Assembly: GCA_945643635.1 (NCBI GenBank)
Contig: CALZFC010000030.1
Location: 1,823,501-1,887,500 of the forward strand
Direction: 5' to 3'
Origin: Allodiplogaster sudhausi
Taxonomy: Eukaryota > Nematoda > Chromadorea > Rhabditida > Diplogasteridae
DNA length: 64,000 bases
Part shown: one piece after another, positions 9,514-20,790 of the stretch
Numbering within the stretch: the first letter of the stretch is position 1
How the letters are laid out: every line of letters starts with the position of its first letter
Made by a program: the position numbers and the translations under genes
Notes under the pieces: generated by a model
Told to the model about the DNA's origin: nothing
What the model saw: the letters and a program-made list of their open reading frames with translations, nothing else
Databases searched by the model: none

Positions 9514-12435
9514 TCAGAATGGGCGTCCGTTCTTGCTGGGGCGCTGCGTGACGGAGCGGCCGCTGCACGCGTTGCTCTCGAAGACGGGACGCGGGATGCC
9601 GAAGAGCGTCTCGAGTTTCTTCGCGATCTCCGCCATCATCAGCCGCTCGTTCGGGCTCTCCGACCATACGTGGCGCTGGAAAATGCCTTACTTCCATTTA
9701 AATATACTAAATACTACTTTTATGTTACTCAAAATAGGCTTTATATCGCTTAATTTTAATTTAAAATTTCCCACGTTATTAATTTTAATCTTTCTTGAAC
9801 ACAATATTGATCTTTCTCTAGCGAAAAAAAGGAATTCTAACCAGGACGAACTGAATGACGTCCTCACGAACGCCCAAAGTCGGGTCGAAGTCCATGCGGT
9901 AGCCTTCGCCGGCCACTTTCGTAGCCACTTCCATGACGCGCATTCCCGGGTACGGCTCCACGCCGTTGTGGTAGATCTCCCACACCAGGATTCCTGCAAT
10001 TAGAATGCATTTTACAAGCAGGTTTTCTGTATTTAAAGTATAAATTTATTTTCGAAATGGCAAATTAATATTCCTCCAGACGGCCTCACCAAACGAGAAG
10101 ACGTCGGTCTTCTGCGAGTACATCGCAGTCTTGATCGTCTCGGGGGCCAGCCAGCGAATCGGAACCTGAAAGAGGGGAAAATTAGCAATGAATAAGAGGA
10201 GCAACCAAGTGAGAGAGAAAGAGGAGAAGGTATTGGAGCTATCTGGAAGGGCAATCCTAACCCTGCTCTTCGGGTCCATCTGGTAGATGTTGCCGGCGCG
10301 CGAGAGCCCGAAGTCCGCAATCTTGACCTAAAAAGTGGAAATATTGAAAATATTTTTTTTTTATGATTCAAAAATGCAAGCATATTTTATTATTGTATTA
10401 TAATGTTGAAATAAAATAACCTTGTTGTCGCCGTACAGGCAGTTGCGCGCTGCGATGTCCCGATGGAGGCAGTTCTTCTCGTGCAGGTACTCGATTCCCC
10501 ACGCGGACTGCAAAACTATTGACCTTTTGAATTTTTCGAACCATTTTTGAAACATATTATTTGTCACGATGATTCTCCTCTCACCTCATTCCCTTCCCCT
10601 TGTATTCCATTCCAGTGCACTCTAGTCATAATGCCATTCTTTGTGCATTCTAATGATGCTTGTATTTATTGACCGGTACATTTCTTGTGACACGTAATCA
10701 TTTTGTATTATGTGCTTTTTGTGACTACTTCAATTCAGTCTGCCTTGTAGTGCTCTCATAGAGCGGTCGCTCTTCTCTCGTCTCGCCCTTATTTAGTTGT
10801 TGCCTTTTGGGCCCTTTGCCCTTTCCCTCGTCCCTTCCACATCCACGCGACAGCGAAGATGATGTGAATTTCAACCTGCATGACCATTTCGTTCTTGGTC
10901 TCCATGGAGACCGCGTTCTTCTGGAGGTAGCTGTCGAGTGATCCCTGATTGGCCTGAAAAAATTCATTCCTTAAAAACGCCATAACCTTTTCTATTTTTA
11001 TTGAACCTATAAGAAACATGAGAAAAGACGTTTCTAACCAGCTCCATGACGAGCATGAGGGGCTCCTTGCGGGCGGCCACCCCGTACAGGCGGACGATGT
11101 TCGGGTGGTCGAAGAACCGCATCAGACGAGCCTGCAAAGAAAAATTATTATTTAAATTTAAAAAACCAAATTCAAAACCTCGCTCATGATCTCCTTGATC
11201 TGCTCCTTCGTCAAGGCGTCCAGCTTGGCCAGCTTTATCGCACACGGCAGCTCCTTGCCGGTCTTCTTTGACCTCCACTTCCCGAGGTGGACCTGAAAAT
11301 GAGAAAATACATTAATTCTAGCAAAAACTAGCTTCTGCTTGATGATAGTCTTCCAGAGAAAAATGCTTGGAATTCCTGTTGAGAAGCAACGGCCGACCTC
11401 TCCAAAGGCGCCCTCGCCGAGCTTCTTCGTGCTTTCGATGTCCTCGTGGTCGAGTTCCCAGCTGCGGCGCCCGATTGGCGAAGTGATGACAACGAGCTGT
11501 TTCTGAATGAAAATTTTTTAAGACTAAATATTTAGGGCCAAAAATTTATATTCTCAAATAATGAATAACCTACCGAAGTCAGGGAAGTCCCAGACTTGAG
11601 GTGAGATTCCACGAGTTTCGGCACCGAATCGTAGGCCGTCGTACGCTCGATCGAAAACTTCTCTCCCGTCCTGTTGATCACGAAGTGTTTGGGCTGAAAG
11701 TGAAGGCGAGAGAGAGAGATTAGGCTGCAAGAGAGAGAGAGGGAAAGATTGCGCGAGAGAAAAGAGAAAGAGAGAAAACAAAGATAATAAAGAGAAGCGT
11801 GATGAACAATCAGCAGGGATGGGAAGCTTTCTTCGCGCGGGGAGCTCCAGGAATGAGGAAAAAAGCGTTTCCCTGCTTTTATCGGGAAAGTCTATTAAGG
11901 AATTGCCAAGTGGTTCTAAGCAACTTTGATACAGGGTTTCCACAAACCCCAAATAGTGTCAGTTGTTCGCTGAGCTCCCAATGACAAAAACCAATTAAAG
12001 AATGCCAAATGGGGAGAATGTAAGGTATAAATATGCCGGGGAAAAGGCAGAGTTAGGAGAGAATTGGTGCTGGAGAAGAGAGTGCGATGAGAAGAGAGGC
12101 GAGAGAAGCAGACGAACCGCCTGGTCCTTCTCCGTCAGCACGGAGATCACGTACTCGCGTTGGCCTGGCTTGGACGGCTCCGTCATTCGCACGACGAAAT
12201 CTCCCGGATTGTGCAGGAACAACTGAAAGATGCGAATTTTTCTCTATTCCGTAAATTTTCTGTAAAAAAAATTCCTGTCTGTATTCAAATTTCTTCACAG
12301 ATCAACGCTATTCTATGAGCACCCAATAGCCTTATTCCCGTTAACATTCCATTTGCCCGGCTCCACCTTGATGTCTTCACGAGGGAGAAGGCCGTGGTAA
12401 TACGGCTGATTGTAGAGTTCGTTGTTGGATCCCAT
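9514..12435 (-). CDS. SH2 domain non-receptor tyrosine kinase (Fer/SPE-8-like), copy 1
   Basis: Twelve exons: 12435-12367, 12222-12118, 11693-11574, 11502-11398, 11292-11179, 11131-11039, 10953-10876, 10507-10421, 10327-10262, 10165-10090, 9993-9842 and 9675-9514. They give 408 aa. An SH2 domain occupies about residues 11-100: [10 protein letters not shown], then GDFVVRM as the phosphotyrosine-binding strand. A tyrosine kinase domain follows: glycine loop [32 protein letters not shown], activation-loop Tyr in GNIYQM, and RWLAPE. The one-SH2/one-kinase layout without an F-BAR region is typical of the nematode-expanded Fer-like set, which includes C. elegans spe-8 and many male-germline members. 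Expression in sperm is inferred from this and from adjacent MSP genes. An acceptor lies just before the ATG (cag/AAACGCGATG), so the 5'UTR is spliced or trans-spliced. Confidence 0.92.
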
Positions 12436-12730
12436 CGCGTTTCTGAAAAACATCAATAAGATTTTGGGAATTAGAGAGGCAGGTCAAGGAAATTGTGGAA
12501 GCAACTTTGAGGAGGGTGCTCAAGAAGGAGGGAAAATTTAATAAGAAAAAATGAGGAAGCGAAGGGTAGAGAGCATGGGAACTGGAGTGGGCAGAGATCC
12601 AGAGAGGAATGAGGGCGGGGAGAGATCGGGATAGCAGAGAGGGCAGAGAAACCGACGAGTGAAAGCTGGGAGGCAACCGGCAGCCGATGAGAAGCGAAGT
12701 GAGAGTGAGTCCACCTTATGCTTTCGGCCT

Positions 12731-12738
12731 CTTTTATA
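12731..12738 (-). promoter_or_regulatory. TATA box of kinase copy 1
   Basis: TATAAAAG on the minus strand within CGCGCTATAAAAGAGGCCGAAAGC, about 300 bp upstream of the ATG. The same sequence is mirrored at 13410-13417 for copy 2. Confidence 0.65.
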
Positions 12739-12840
12739 GCGCGAAGTAGCTACTGCCCTTTGCGAGTTCAACAGCTTACTGATGAACTTGCAAAGTGCAG
12801 TATGTAAAAGTGAGCGTGTACATGAGTTTGTCGATTTATT

Positions 12841-13340
12841 GGAAAATTATCCTGCATTTACGTGGCATGCGAAATAACCATAATGATAATAATAGTTTGG
12901 AATGAATAATTGAATAACGTGTTTACATGTTTAAATGGAAAAATTATCCTGAATTTACTTGAGATACGAAATAACTATAATGATCATTACAGTTTATAAT
13001 GAATAATTGATTAGTGTGTTTACGTGTTTAAATGGAAAAATTATCCTGAATTTACTTGAGATGCGAAATAACCATAATGATCATAACAGTTTTGAATGAA
13101 TAATTGATAAGTGTGGTTTCCTGTTTAAATTTGAAAATAATTTTGAATATACGTGACATGAGAAATAGCCATAATAAGTGTTTGCGATGAATACCTATTT
13201 AAATGGAAAAATAATCCTGATTTTACTTGACATGCGAAATAACATAATGATGATAGTAGATTGGAATGAATAATTGATTAGTGTGTTTATCTGTTGAAAT
13301 CTAAAATAATCATGAATTTACGTGACATGAGAAATATACA
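12841..13340. repeat. 97-bp AT-rich tandem repeat between divergent kinases
   Basis: About five to six copies. The word GGAAAAATTATCCTG (or close variants) recurs at about 12841, 12937, 13034, 13130, 13203 and 13300, mostly at 96-97 bp spacing with one short unit. Each unit also carries GAATAATTGATTAGTGTG and a GAAATAACCATAATGAT block. It forms the hinge of the inverted kinase duplication. Confidence 0.85.
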
Positions 13341-13409
13341 CATGTTGCTGCTCTTTGCAAGTTCATCAATAACCCGTTGAACTCGCAAAGGACAGCAGCT
13401 GCTTCGCGC

Positions 13410-13417
13410 TATAAAAG
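13410..13417 (+). promoter_or_regulatory. TATA box of kinase copy 2
   Basis: TATAAAAG in the mirrored context CGCGCTATAAAAGAGGCCGAAAGC, about 280 bp upstream of the ATG. The surrounding 100 bp is an inverted copy of the region around 12731. Confidence 0.65.
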
Positions 13418-13698
13418 AGGCCGAAAGCAGAACGTTGAATCACTCTCACTTCGCTTCACATCTGCTTCCGGTTGTCTCCCAGCTTTCTCTCGTCGGTTTC
13501 TCTGCTGTCTCTTCAACCCATAATCCCTCGCTTTCATTTCTGAACTCTCTGCCCTCTTCAATTCCCATGCTCCCTCCCCTTCGTTTTGCATTTCACTTTC
13601 CTAATCATTTCTCCGTCCTTCTCTAGTCACCCGCCTCAAACCACAGTATCCTCTACTTGTTTTATTCCGAAAATCTTTCCAATTTTTTCAGAAACGCG

Positions 13699-16412
13699 AT
13701 GGGATCCATCAACGACGGCGATCTCTACAACCAGCCGTATTACCACGGCCTTCTGCCTCGTGAAGACATCAAGGTGGGTGCTATCCTCGAGGAATGATAA
13801 AGGGAATAAGGCCATTCCGGAGTAGTGAAATTTGCATTGACCTGCAAGAATTTATGAAGAAATTTGCATAATGAAGGGTAGTTACTCTGAAAATGTAAAT
13901 ATTTAACAGAAACAATTGCAGTCGTTCCTGCACAATCCGGGAGATTTCCTCGTGCGAATGACGGAGCCCTCCAAGCCAGGCCAACGCGAGTACGTCATCT
14001 CCGTGCTGACGGAGAAGGACCAGGCGGTTCGTCTGCTTCTCTCGCCTCTCTTCCCTTCGCACTCTCTACCCCACCAGCAATCTCTCTAACTCTTTTCTGA
14101 GAGCTCTCTATCTTGATGTAATCCCTCCCCTTCCTTCAATATCTCTCTCTCTATCACTCTCTTCTCTAACCCTCTCTATATCTCTCTCTACCTCTCTCTT
14201 CTCTAACAGTCCCTCTTTCCAGCCCAAGCACTTCGTGATCAACAAGATTGGCGACAAGTTCTTGATCGAGCGTCCTCACATCTTCGACTCTGTCCACCAG
14301 CTCGTCGACTTTCACATCTCTTCGAAGACGTCTCTCACCTCGGTAAATGCTGCACTTTATTATCTCAATACTAATTTATTTAACCTATAACCAATTTATC
14401 CTTCGTTTTATAGAAACAAATCGTTGTGATCAAGTCGCCCATCGGCCGCCGCCCCTGGGAACTCGACCACGAGGACATCGAAAGCACGAAGAAGCTCGGC
14501 GAGGGCGCCTTTGGAGAGGTCGGCCTTTCATTCTCAATCGGCCTTTCAAGAAGTTTCCTATGGAAAACTAGCAACAAGAAGAAACTAGTTTTTTGCTAGA
14601 ATTAATTTTTTTTTCATTTTCAGGTCCACCTCGGGAAGTGGCGGTCGAAGAAGACCGGCAAGGAGCTTCCGTGTGCGATAAAGCTGGCCAAGCTGGACGC
14701 CATGACGAAGGAGCAGATCAAGGAGATCATGAGCGAGGTTGGGAATTCTTGTTTTATTATATTTAAATAATAGTTTTCTTTACAGGCTCGTCTGATGCGC
14801 TTCTTCGACCACCCGAACATCGTCCGCCTGTACGGGGTGGCCGCGCGCAAGGAGCCCCTCATGCTCGTCATGGAGCTGGTGAGAAACGTCTTTTTCTCGT
14901 ATTTCTTATAGGTTCAAGAAAAATAGAAAAGGTTATGGCTTTTTTTAAGGAATGAAATTTTTCAGGCCAATCAGGGTTCTCTCGACAGCTATCTCCAGAA
15001 GAACGCGGTCTCCATGGAGACTAAGAACGAAATGGTCATGCAGGTTGGAATTCACCTGAATCTTAATAAAATTCGATTCTCGTCATTCCTCAATAAACTC
15101 AGCTTAAGCTAATATGTGATGAAGCTGTCTTGCTTCTTCACTGTCGCGTGGATGTGGAAGGGACGAGGGAAAGGGCAAAGGGCCCAAAAGGCTACAACTA
15201 AATAAGGGCGTGACGAGAGAAGAGCGACCGCTCTATGAGAGCACTACAAGGCAGACTGAATTGAAGTAGTCACAAAAAGCACGTAATACAAAATGATTAC
15301 GTGTCACAAGAAATTTACCGATCAATAAAAACAAGCATCATTAGAATGCACAAAGAATGGCATTATAACTTGAGTGCACTGGAATGGTATACAAGGGGAA
15401 GGGAATGAGGTGATAGCTATGTCATCGTGAAAAATAATGTTTTAAAAACTGTTCGAAGTTTTTTTTACAAAAGGTCAAAAGTTTTACAGTCCGCGTGGGG
15501 AATCGAGTACCTGCACGAGAAGAACTGCCTCCACCGAGACATCGCAGCGCGCAATTGTCTGTACGGCGACAACAAGGTTATTTTATTTTTAGCATTATAT
15601 TATTGAAATAAAATATATTTATTCATATATTTCCTTAAATAAGAAAAATTATTTTTATTATTTTCTTTTTTTAGGTCAAGATTGCGGACTTCGGGCTCTC
15701 GCGCGCCGGCAATATCTACCAGATGGACCCGAAGAGCAGGGTTAGGATTGCCCTTCCAGATAGCTCCAGTTCCTTCCCCTCACTCTCTTATTCCTTGCTA
15801 ACTTTCCCCTCTCCTTTCAGGTTCCGATTCGCTGGCTGGCCCCCGAGACGATCAAGACTGCGATGTACTCGCAGAAGACCGACGTCTTCTCGTTTGGTGA
15901 GGCAGCCTGGAGGAACATTAAATTTGTCATTTCGAGAAGAAATTTAAACTTTAAAATTAAGAAAACCTGTTTGTAAAATGCATTATAATTGCAGGAATCC
16001 TGGTGTGGGAGATCTACCACAACGGCGTGGAGCCGTACCCGGGAATGCGCGTCATGGAAGTGGCTGGGAAAGTGGCCGGCGAAGGCTACCGCATGGCCTT
16101 CGACCCGGCCTTGGGCGTCCGTGAGGATGTCATCCAGTTCATCCTGGTCCGACATCTTTATTTTCGCCGTAAAAAAATCGAAGAAGATGATATAAAGACT
16201 GTTATTTTATTTATTTTTCTTAATTAAAAATTAAAATGGCCATTTTACAGCGCCACGTGTGGTCGGAGAGCCCGAACGAGCGGCTGGGGATGGTGGAGAT
16301 TGCGAAGAAATTCGAGTCCATCTTCGGCATCCCACGGCCCGTCTTCGAGAGCACCATCAGCTGCGGCCGCTCCACGACTCAGCGCACCAGCAAGAACTCA
16401 CGCACCCTCTGA
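13699..16412 (+). CDS. SH2 domain non-receptor tyrosine kinase (Fer/SPE-8-like), copy 2
   Basis: Twelve exons: 13699-13773, 13922-14026, 14223-14342, 14414-14518, 14624-14737, 14786-14878, 14966-15043, 15490-15576, 15675-15740, 15821-15896, 15995-16146 and 16251-16412. They give 410 aa. Intron positions and phases equal those of copy 1, and several introns are alignable by eye, so this is a recent inverted duplicate. The SH2 strand reads GDFLVRM, closer to the canonical FLVR than copy 1. Kinase motifs are intact: [28 protein letters not shown] and APE. Differences concentrate in exon 3 (second half of SH2), the extreme N-terminus and the C-terminal tail, while exons 5-10 are almost identical. 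The predicted role is phosphotyrosine signalling in the male germline or sperm (inference). Confidence 0.92.
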
Positions 16413-17797
16413 GTATCTCTGCGTCTCTCAAACTCTCGGACCCTCTCGCACTCTAGCCCCTTCACTCCTCTGCCCCACATCCTCTCCCTCTTCTTCCACT
16501 ATAGTAGATAAAGAGCCCTTGTATTCTCTTATCGCAGCAGAGAATAAGAAAAGGGTGGAATACGAGTATTAAAATTTTGCTATCATTTTACAGTGAATGC
16601 CAGTTAACCTGATAATTTCGACACTTTATGTTGAGAGATGACTACCCTTTTCTCCTGGCTAGTAGCTCGGAATCATAAGAAAGTTCATAGAACTTTGTAG
16701 ATTTTCGGAACATTGAATGACAAGGAAAATCGACTGCGAGAGCAACTTCGAACGAACGTTGTCTCTTGTGAATATGGCGAGGACCCTGGCTATTTGGTTT
16801 TTTTTCCAAGTTTCCTAGGTCAACTTCTGAATATGTAATTTACCAACCTGGGAACCGCAACTTCTTGCTCCGTGGTTACTAAGTTTCGTTCTATAGCTAC
16901 ATTAAGGGCGTTGCATGTCGAGCAGAGTCGAACGAGCTATGGGTTTTTTTCCAGGGACTTCAAAGAGATCAGAGCCTTTTGTTCAATACTCCTTGGCAGT
17001 TACAAATACCGAATTAGGACCATAATGACCAAAATGACCAAAATAAAATGACCAAATACCTCAATGGACCCACAGCATAAGTCCAGTATACTTCTAGCGT
17101 TCTCTCTGGTTTCGTTGAATAAATTTGCATGGTTCTAACTTCATATTCGACTTTTCAAACAAAATGTCTAAATGATGAACTTGCAAAAGGAAACATGTAG
17201 AAGTTCTAACGTAAATTTATTTTTTTTTTTAAATATTGGATTCGTCGATTTGAAAATGATACGTGATTTCAGGATAATGTGTCATTTAAATAGGTAAAGA
17301 AACTAATTAATAATTCATGTTATACTGTAATGATCATTGCGAATACTTCACCTGTCAAACAATTCAGGATAATTTTGTAATTTAACAATTAAAAACACGA
17401 ACTATTATTCTGCAATTATCATTATTATGTTCGGCCTGCTTTAGAAATCCCTTTTAACTAGAACCCTTCAAGGGTTCTCGTTTCTCGTTTAATAATTGTA
17501 CAGAAAAAAATATTAAGGAAACTCAAGTGGCTACATCATCAAGTTTTCGTAACTTTAATTTTCCCACAATGGTGTAGGCCTTGTCGTTCGATTGGCAACT
17601 CCGATACTACCGATAGTTACAGTTAAAAGTTGCTCTTTCAAGTGCACTACGCGAAAATGAAGCTTTTGTGCTCCATCGTTTGCCCTCCTTAAAACACTCA
17701 CCCAAATTCTCTTTTCGCATCAGAGAACGACTTTCTTAGTGATCACAAGTTGGGAATTAGCATTCTTTATTCTCACGATATGGTGGAAAGGGGAACT
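16413..17797. repeat. Intergenic with diverged inverted copies of the 97-bp repeat
   Basis: Positions about 17165-17420 contain reverse-complement versions of the 12.8-13.3 kb satellite (TTCAGGATAATTTTGTAATTTAA, AATGATCATTGCGAATA). A block at about 16918-17010 with GAGTCGAACGAGCTAT recurs at about 19707-19810 beyond the second MSP gene. No coding exon is seen. Confidence 0.5.
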
Positions 17798-18386
17798 TTA
17801 GGGGTTGTACTCGATGGGGAGGTTCTTGCGGCGGACCATGCCGTCGCCCTGGAACCACTCGCGGCGGAACTGCTTGGCGGCGCCGTCCGGGGTGTTGGTC
17901 CACTCGATGGTGATGCGGTCGTTGTTGGTATCCTCCTGGAAATCATGAATAATGTAAATTTCATTTTTTTTTATTTAGCAAATATATTTTGTGCGATTAT
18001 TTTGCAAAGTTTTAATTTTGAAAATAATTAAGTTTCTTCTTTTTGTCTAAACCATACCTGTCCGTAGGCGAAGGCGTCGCAGGAAACAGCAACGAGGACG
18101 GGCTCCTTGGGATCGAGGACGCCGCTGGCCGGGTCGACTCCGAGACGCTTCATGTTGGTGGTCTTGAAGGCCCAGCCGATGCGGCGCGCAGAGGTGTTGA
18201 CCACCTGAGAAACAAATAATTAAAATGGTTCCAAACGATGAATGTTGAATTCAAATATTATAGACTGGGAATCTCAAGAATTCGGACCTTGATGTGGTAG
18301 GTGTGCTTGTCGTCGTAGGGAGCATTGAAGACGACCTTGGCGTTGGGCTGAGTGACGATGTCGCCAGGAGGAACGGACTGAGCCAT
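17798..18386 (-). CDS. msp: Major sperm protein (MSP), copy 1
   Basis: Three exons (18386-18288, 18204-18058, 17935-17798) encode 127 aa, the family's usual length. The protein starts [14 protein letters not shown] and contains the immunoglobulin-like MSP fold markers [63 protein letters not shown] and [18 protein letters not shown]. MSPs polymerise into filaments that drive crawling of amoeboid nematode sperm and also signal to oocytes. There is no signal peptide, as expected. The presence of two introns is notable because the C. elegans msp genes are intronless. It is arranged divergently with copy 2. Confidence 0.97.
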
Positions 18387-18464
18387 AACTTGGAGGAGAA
18401 GTGAAGAGGAGAGGAGCGCAGAGAAGCACAGTCGACGACTGATGGTAATGTATCTGGAAACCGG

Positions 18465-18472
18465 CTTTTATA
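18465..18472 (-). promoter_or_regulatory. TATA box of MSP copy 1
   Basis: TATAAAAG on the minus strand, 79 bp or more upstream of the ATG. It is preceded by GTAAAATTTCAGGC, a context repeated in mirror image upstream of copy 2. Confidence 0.65.
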
Positions 18473-18816
18473 CGAATTTATCCGCCTGAAATTTTACATT
18501 TCCGCAAAAGCGCCGCGAATTAATTAGCTAAATTTATGATTATTTCTCAAGAACACCGAGCAAAGATCAAAGTAAAAAAACTTCAGTGAAAGTAACGAAC
18601 TCCGTGCCAGAATAAATTAATTTTGAATGTATTAAGTTAATGAATTTGGGCATAGTACATTGAACTTTGCAGGGAAAACATAAGCTTCGCACATTTTCCC
18701 GTTTAATGTTTTGCAAATTTGATCTTTGTTCTGCTTTATTGCGAAATAACCGCAAATTTGATTAACCAATTCGATGCACTTCAGAGGAAATGTAAAATTT
18801 CAGGCTCATAAATTCG

Positions 18817-18824
18817 TATAAAAG
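18817..18824 (+). promoter_or_regulatory. TATA box of MSP copy 2
   Basis: TATAAAAG about 80 bp upstream of the ATG, preceded by GTAAAATTTCAGGCTCATAA. The shared GTAAAATTTCAGGC element in both divergent promoters is a candidate spermatogenesis-specific site. Confidence 0.65.
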
Positions 18825-18902
18825 CAGCTGTCCAGAGGCATTTCCATCAGTCGCCGACTGTGCTTCGCTGCCCTCCTCTCCTCTTCACTTCTCTTCCAAG
18901 CC

Positions 18903-19478
18903 ATGGCTCAGTCCGTTCCCCCTGGTGACATCGTCACTCAGCCCACCGCCAAGGTCGTCTTCAACGCGCCTTACGACGACAAACACACCTACCACATCAA
19001 GGTTTGTCTTCTTCAGCTTACTCTTCTCTCCAAGTTGATGTCTCCATATGTAGAAGCCCTTTTCTAACCATTTGGATAAACATGGATAAATATTGTTTCA
19101 TTGTTACTAATTTCAGGTGGTCAACACCTCTGCGCGCCGCATCGGCTGGGCCTTCAAGACCACCAACATGAAGCGTCTCGGTGTCGACCCGGCCAGCGGC
19201 GTCCTCGATCCCAAGGAGCCCGTCCTCGTTGCTGTCTCCTGCGACGCCTTCGCCTATGGACAGGTATGATTTAGTCGAGAAAAGATTAGTAAAAATATTT
19301 TAAAATTAAAACATAAAATATTATTTGCTATGATTTGCAGGAGGACACCAACAACGACCGCATCACCATCGAGTGGACCAACACCCCGGACGGCGCCGCC
19401 AAGCAGTTCCGCCGCGAGTGGTTCCAGGGCGACGGCATGGTCCGCCGCAAGAACCTCCCCATCGAGTACAATCCCTGA
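18903..19478 (+). CDS. msp: Major sperm protein (MSP), copy 2
   Basis: Three exons (18903-19001, 19117-19263, 19341-19478) encode 127 aa. The protein appears identical to copy 1 apart from one residue near position 15 (T in QPTAK where copy 1 has N). Most other differences are synonymous or intronic. Intron positions (after residues 33 and 82) are the same, the introns themselves differ more than the exons, and the stop is TGA instead of TAA. Such exon identity beside diverged introns fits strong purifying selection, gene conversion, or both. It is head-to-head with copy 1, with 516 bp between the start codons. Confidence 0.97.
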
Positions 19479-20747
19479 AGTCCCCGTCTCTTCGCTCTCC
19501 ACTGGCAATTCTATTCCCACTCTCAGCAATCCGATAAAGACGTCTGGGGCAAATTGTTTGCTCGAACAAGCGCGAGTGCTGCGAGAAATTGACGCTATTT
19601 CTATTTCGGCTTGGGCAGTTTGTGCACAGTTTCCATGGTTTACTTATAAAGAAACATAGTGAATCGTTAGTTTTTATTCCGTAGATCCTAAGATGGCTTT
19701 CTAAAGCTGATTGTGAGTCGAACGAGCTATCGGTTGGGTCCATACGATTCTCTTGGGGCCAAAGACCTTGGAATTCAACACTTTGCCGTAGACTATCAAG
19801 ACATCAGAGCCTTCAGCAGTGCTCGTGGAGCCTTGAGATCCTGTATAAAAGTTGCTCTTGAAATTTTCATTACAGCGAAGAAGAAACTAGAAAAAGTTTT
19901 GCTTTTTGTTCTTACAATCAGACAAGTTTTACTTAACTGTTTACTTTGCGTGCTAAGAAGAAAGGAAGTGATTTCGATTAAGGCGGATAAAGTACCAAGG
20001 AGAGACTGAGGGAGAAACAGAGAGCAATAGAGAATGAGAGAGAGAAAGTGCGAGAGAGAGAGCAAGAGACAGAGAAAATGAGAGAAAGAGAGAGAAACTG
20101 TACCAGAGATGGAAACGGAAAATACGAATGAAGTGCGAACATTCCCTGACCATGAGTGTATGTATGTACCTTCCCTTTATTTTGCTTCAGATGGGAGTCT
20201 ATAAAAATTTTGTTTTCCAAATAATACTAAACATTTGCGTATGTACATATTTACATATGTATGTACGTCTACATTTGTTCATTCCGGTTGAACAAATGAT
20301 GGAATATATCTAAATACATCGTCATCAACTGTTAGACTTTGGTCGATCTAATAGGGCAAAGGCAGACGACTATCTTGTTTCATATTATTATGTCAATTTT
20401 TCTCTCTTTTCTCGAGAAAAATAAATACTATGCATATTCGTTATATAACGATGCACACTCATCGACGGCCGCAGTATTTTGTGCATTTTTTCTTGCCGTA
20501 AATGTTCGCGTCTAGTAGCAGATTTCTGAACTGGCGAGAGAGTGAGAGAGTGAAGAGTGAGAGAGAGAAAAAGTGAGAGAGTGAGACAGTGAGACAGTGA
20601 GAGAGCGAGAGAGTGAGATAGTGAGAAAGAGATAGAGCCTCTCGTAATTAACGATATTGTGTGAATAATCTTTTACGAATCGCAAAGGTTCATGCATCAG
20701 TTTTGTTGATCCGATGCACCCAGTGATTTCAAGAGAACGAGATAGGA

Positions 20748-20790
<43 letters not shown>

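Noticed and set aside
12841..13340. CRISPR-like regularly spaced repeats
   Set aside because: The whole 97-bp unit repeats, without unique spacers, in a clearly eukaryotic genome; it is a satellite.
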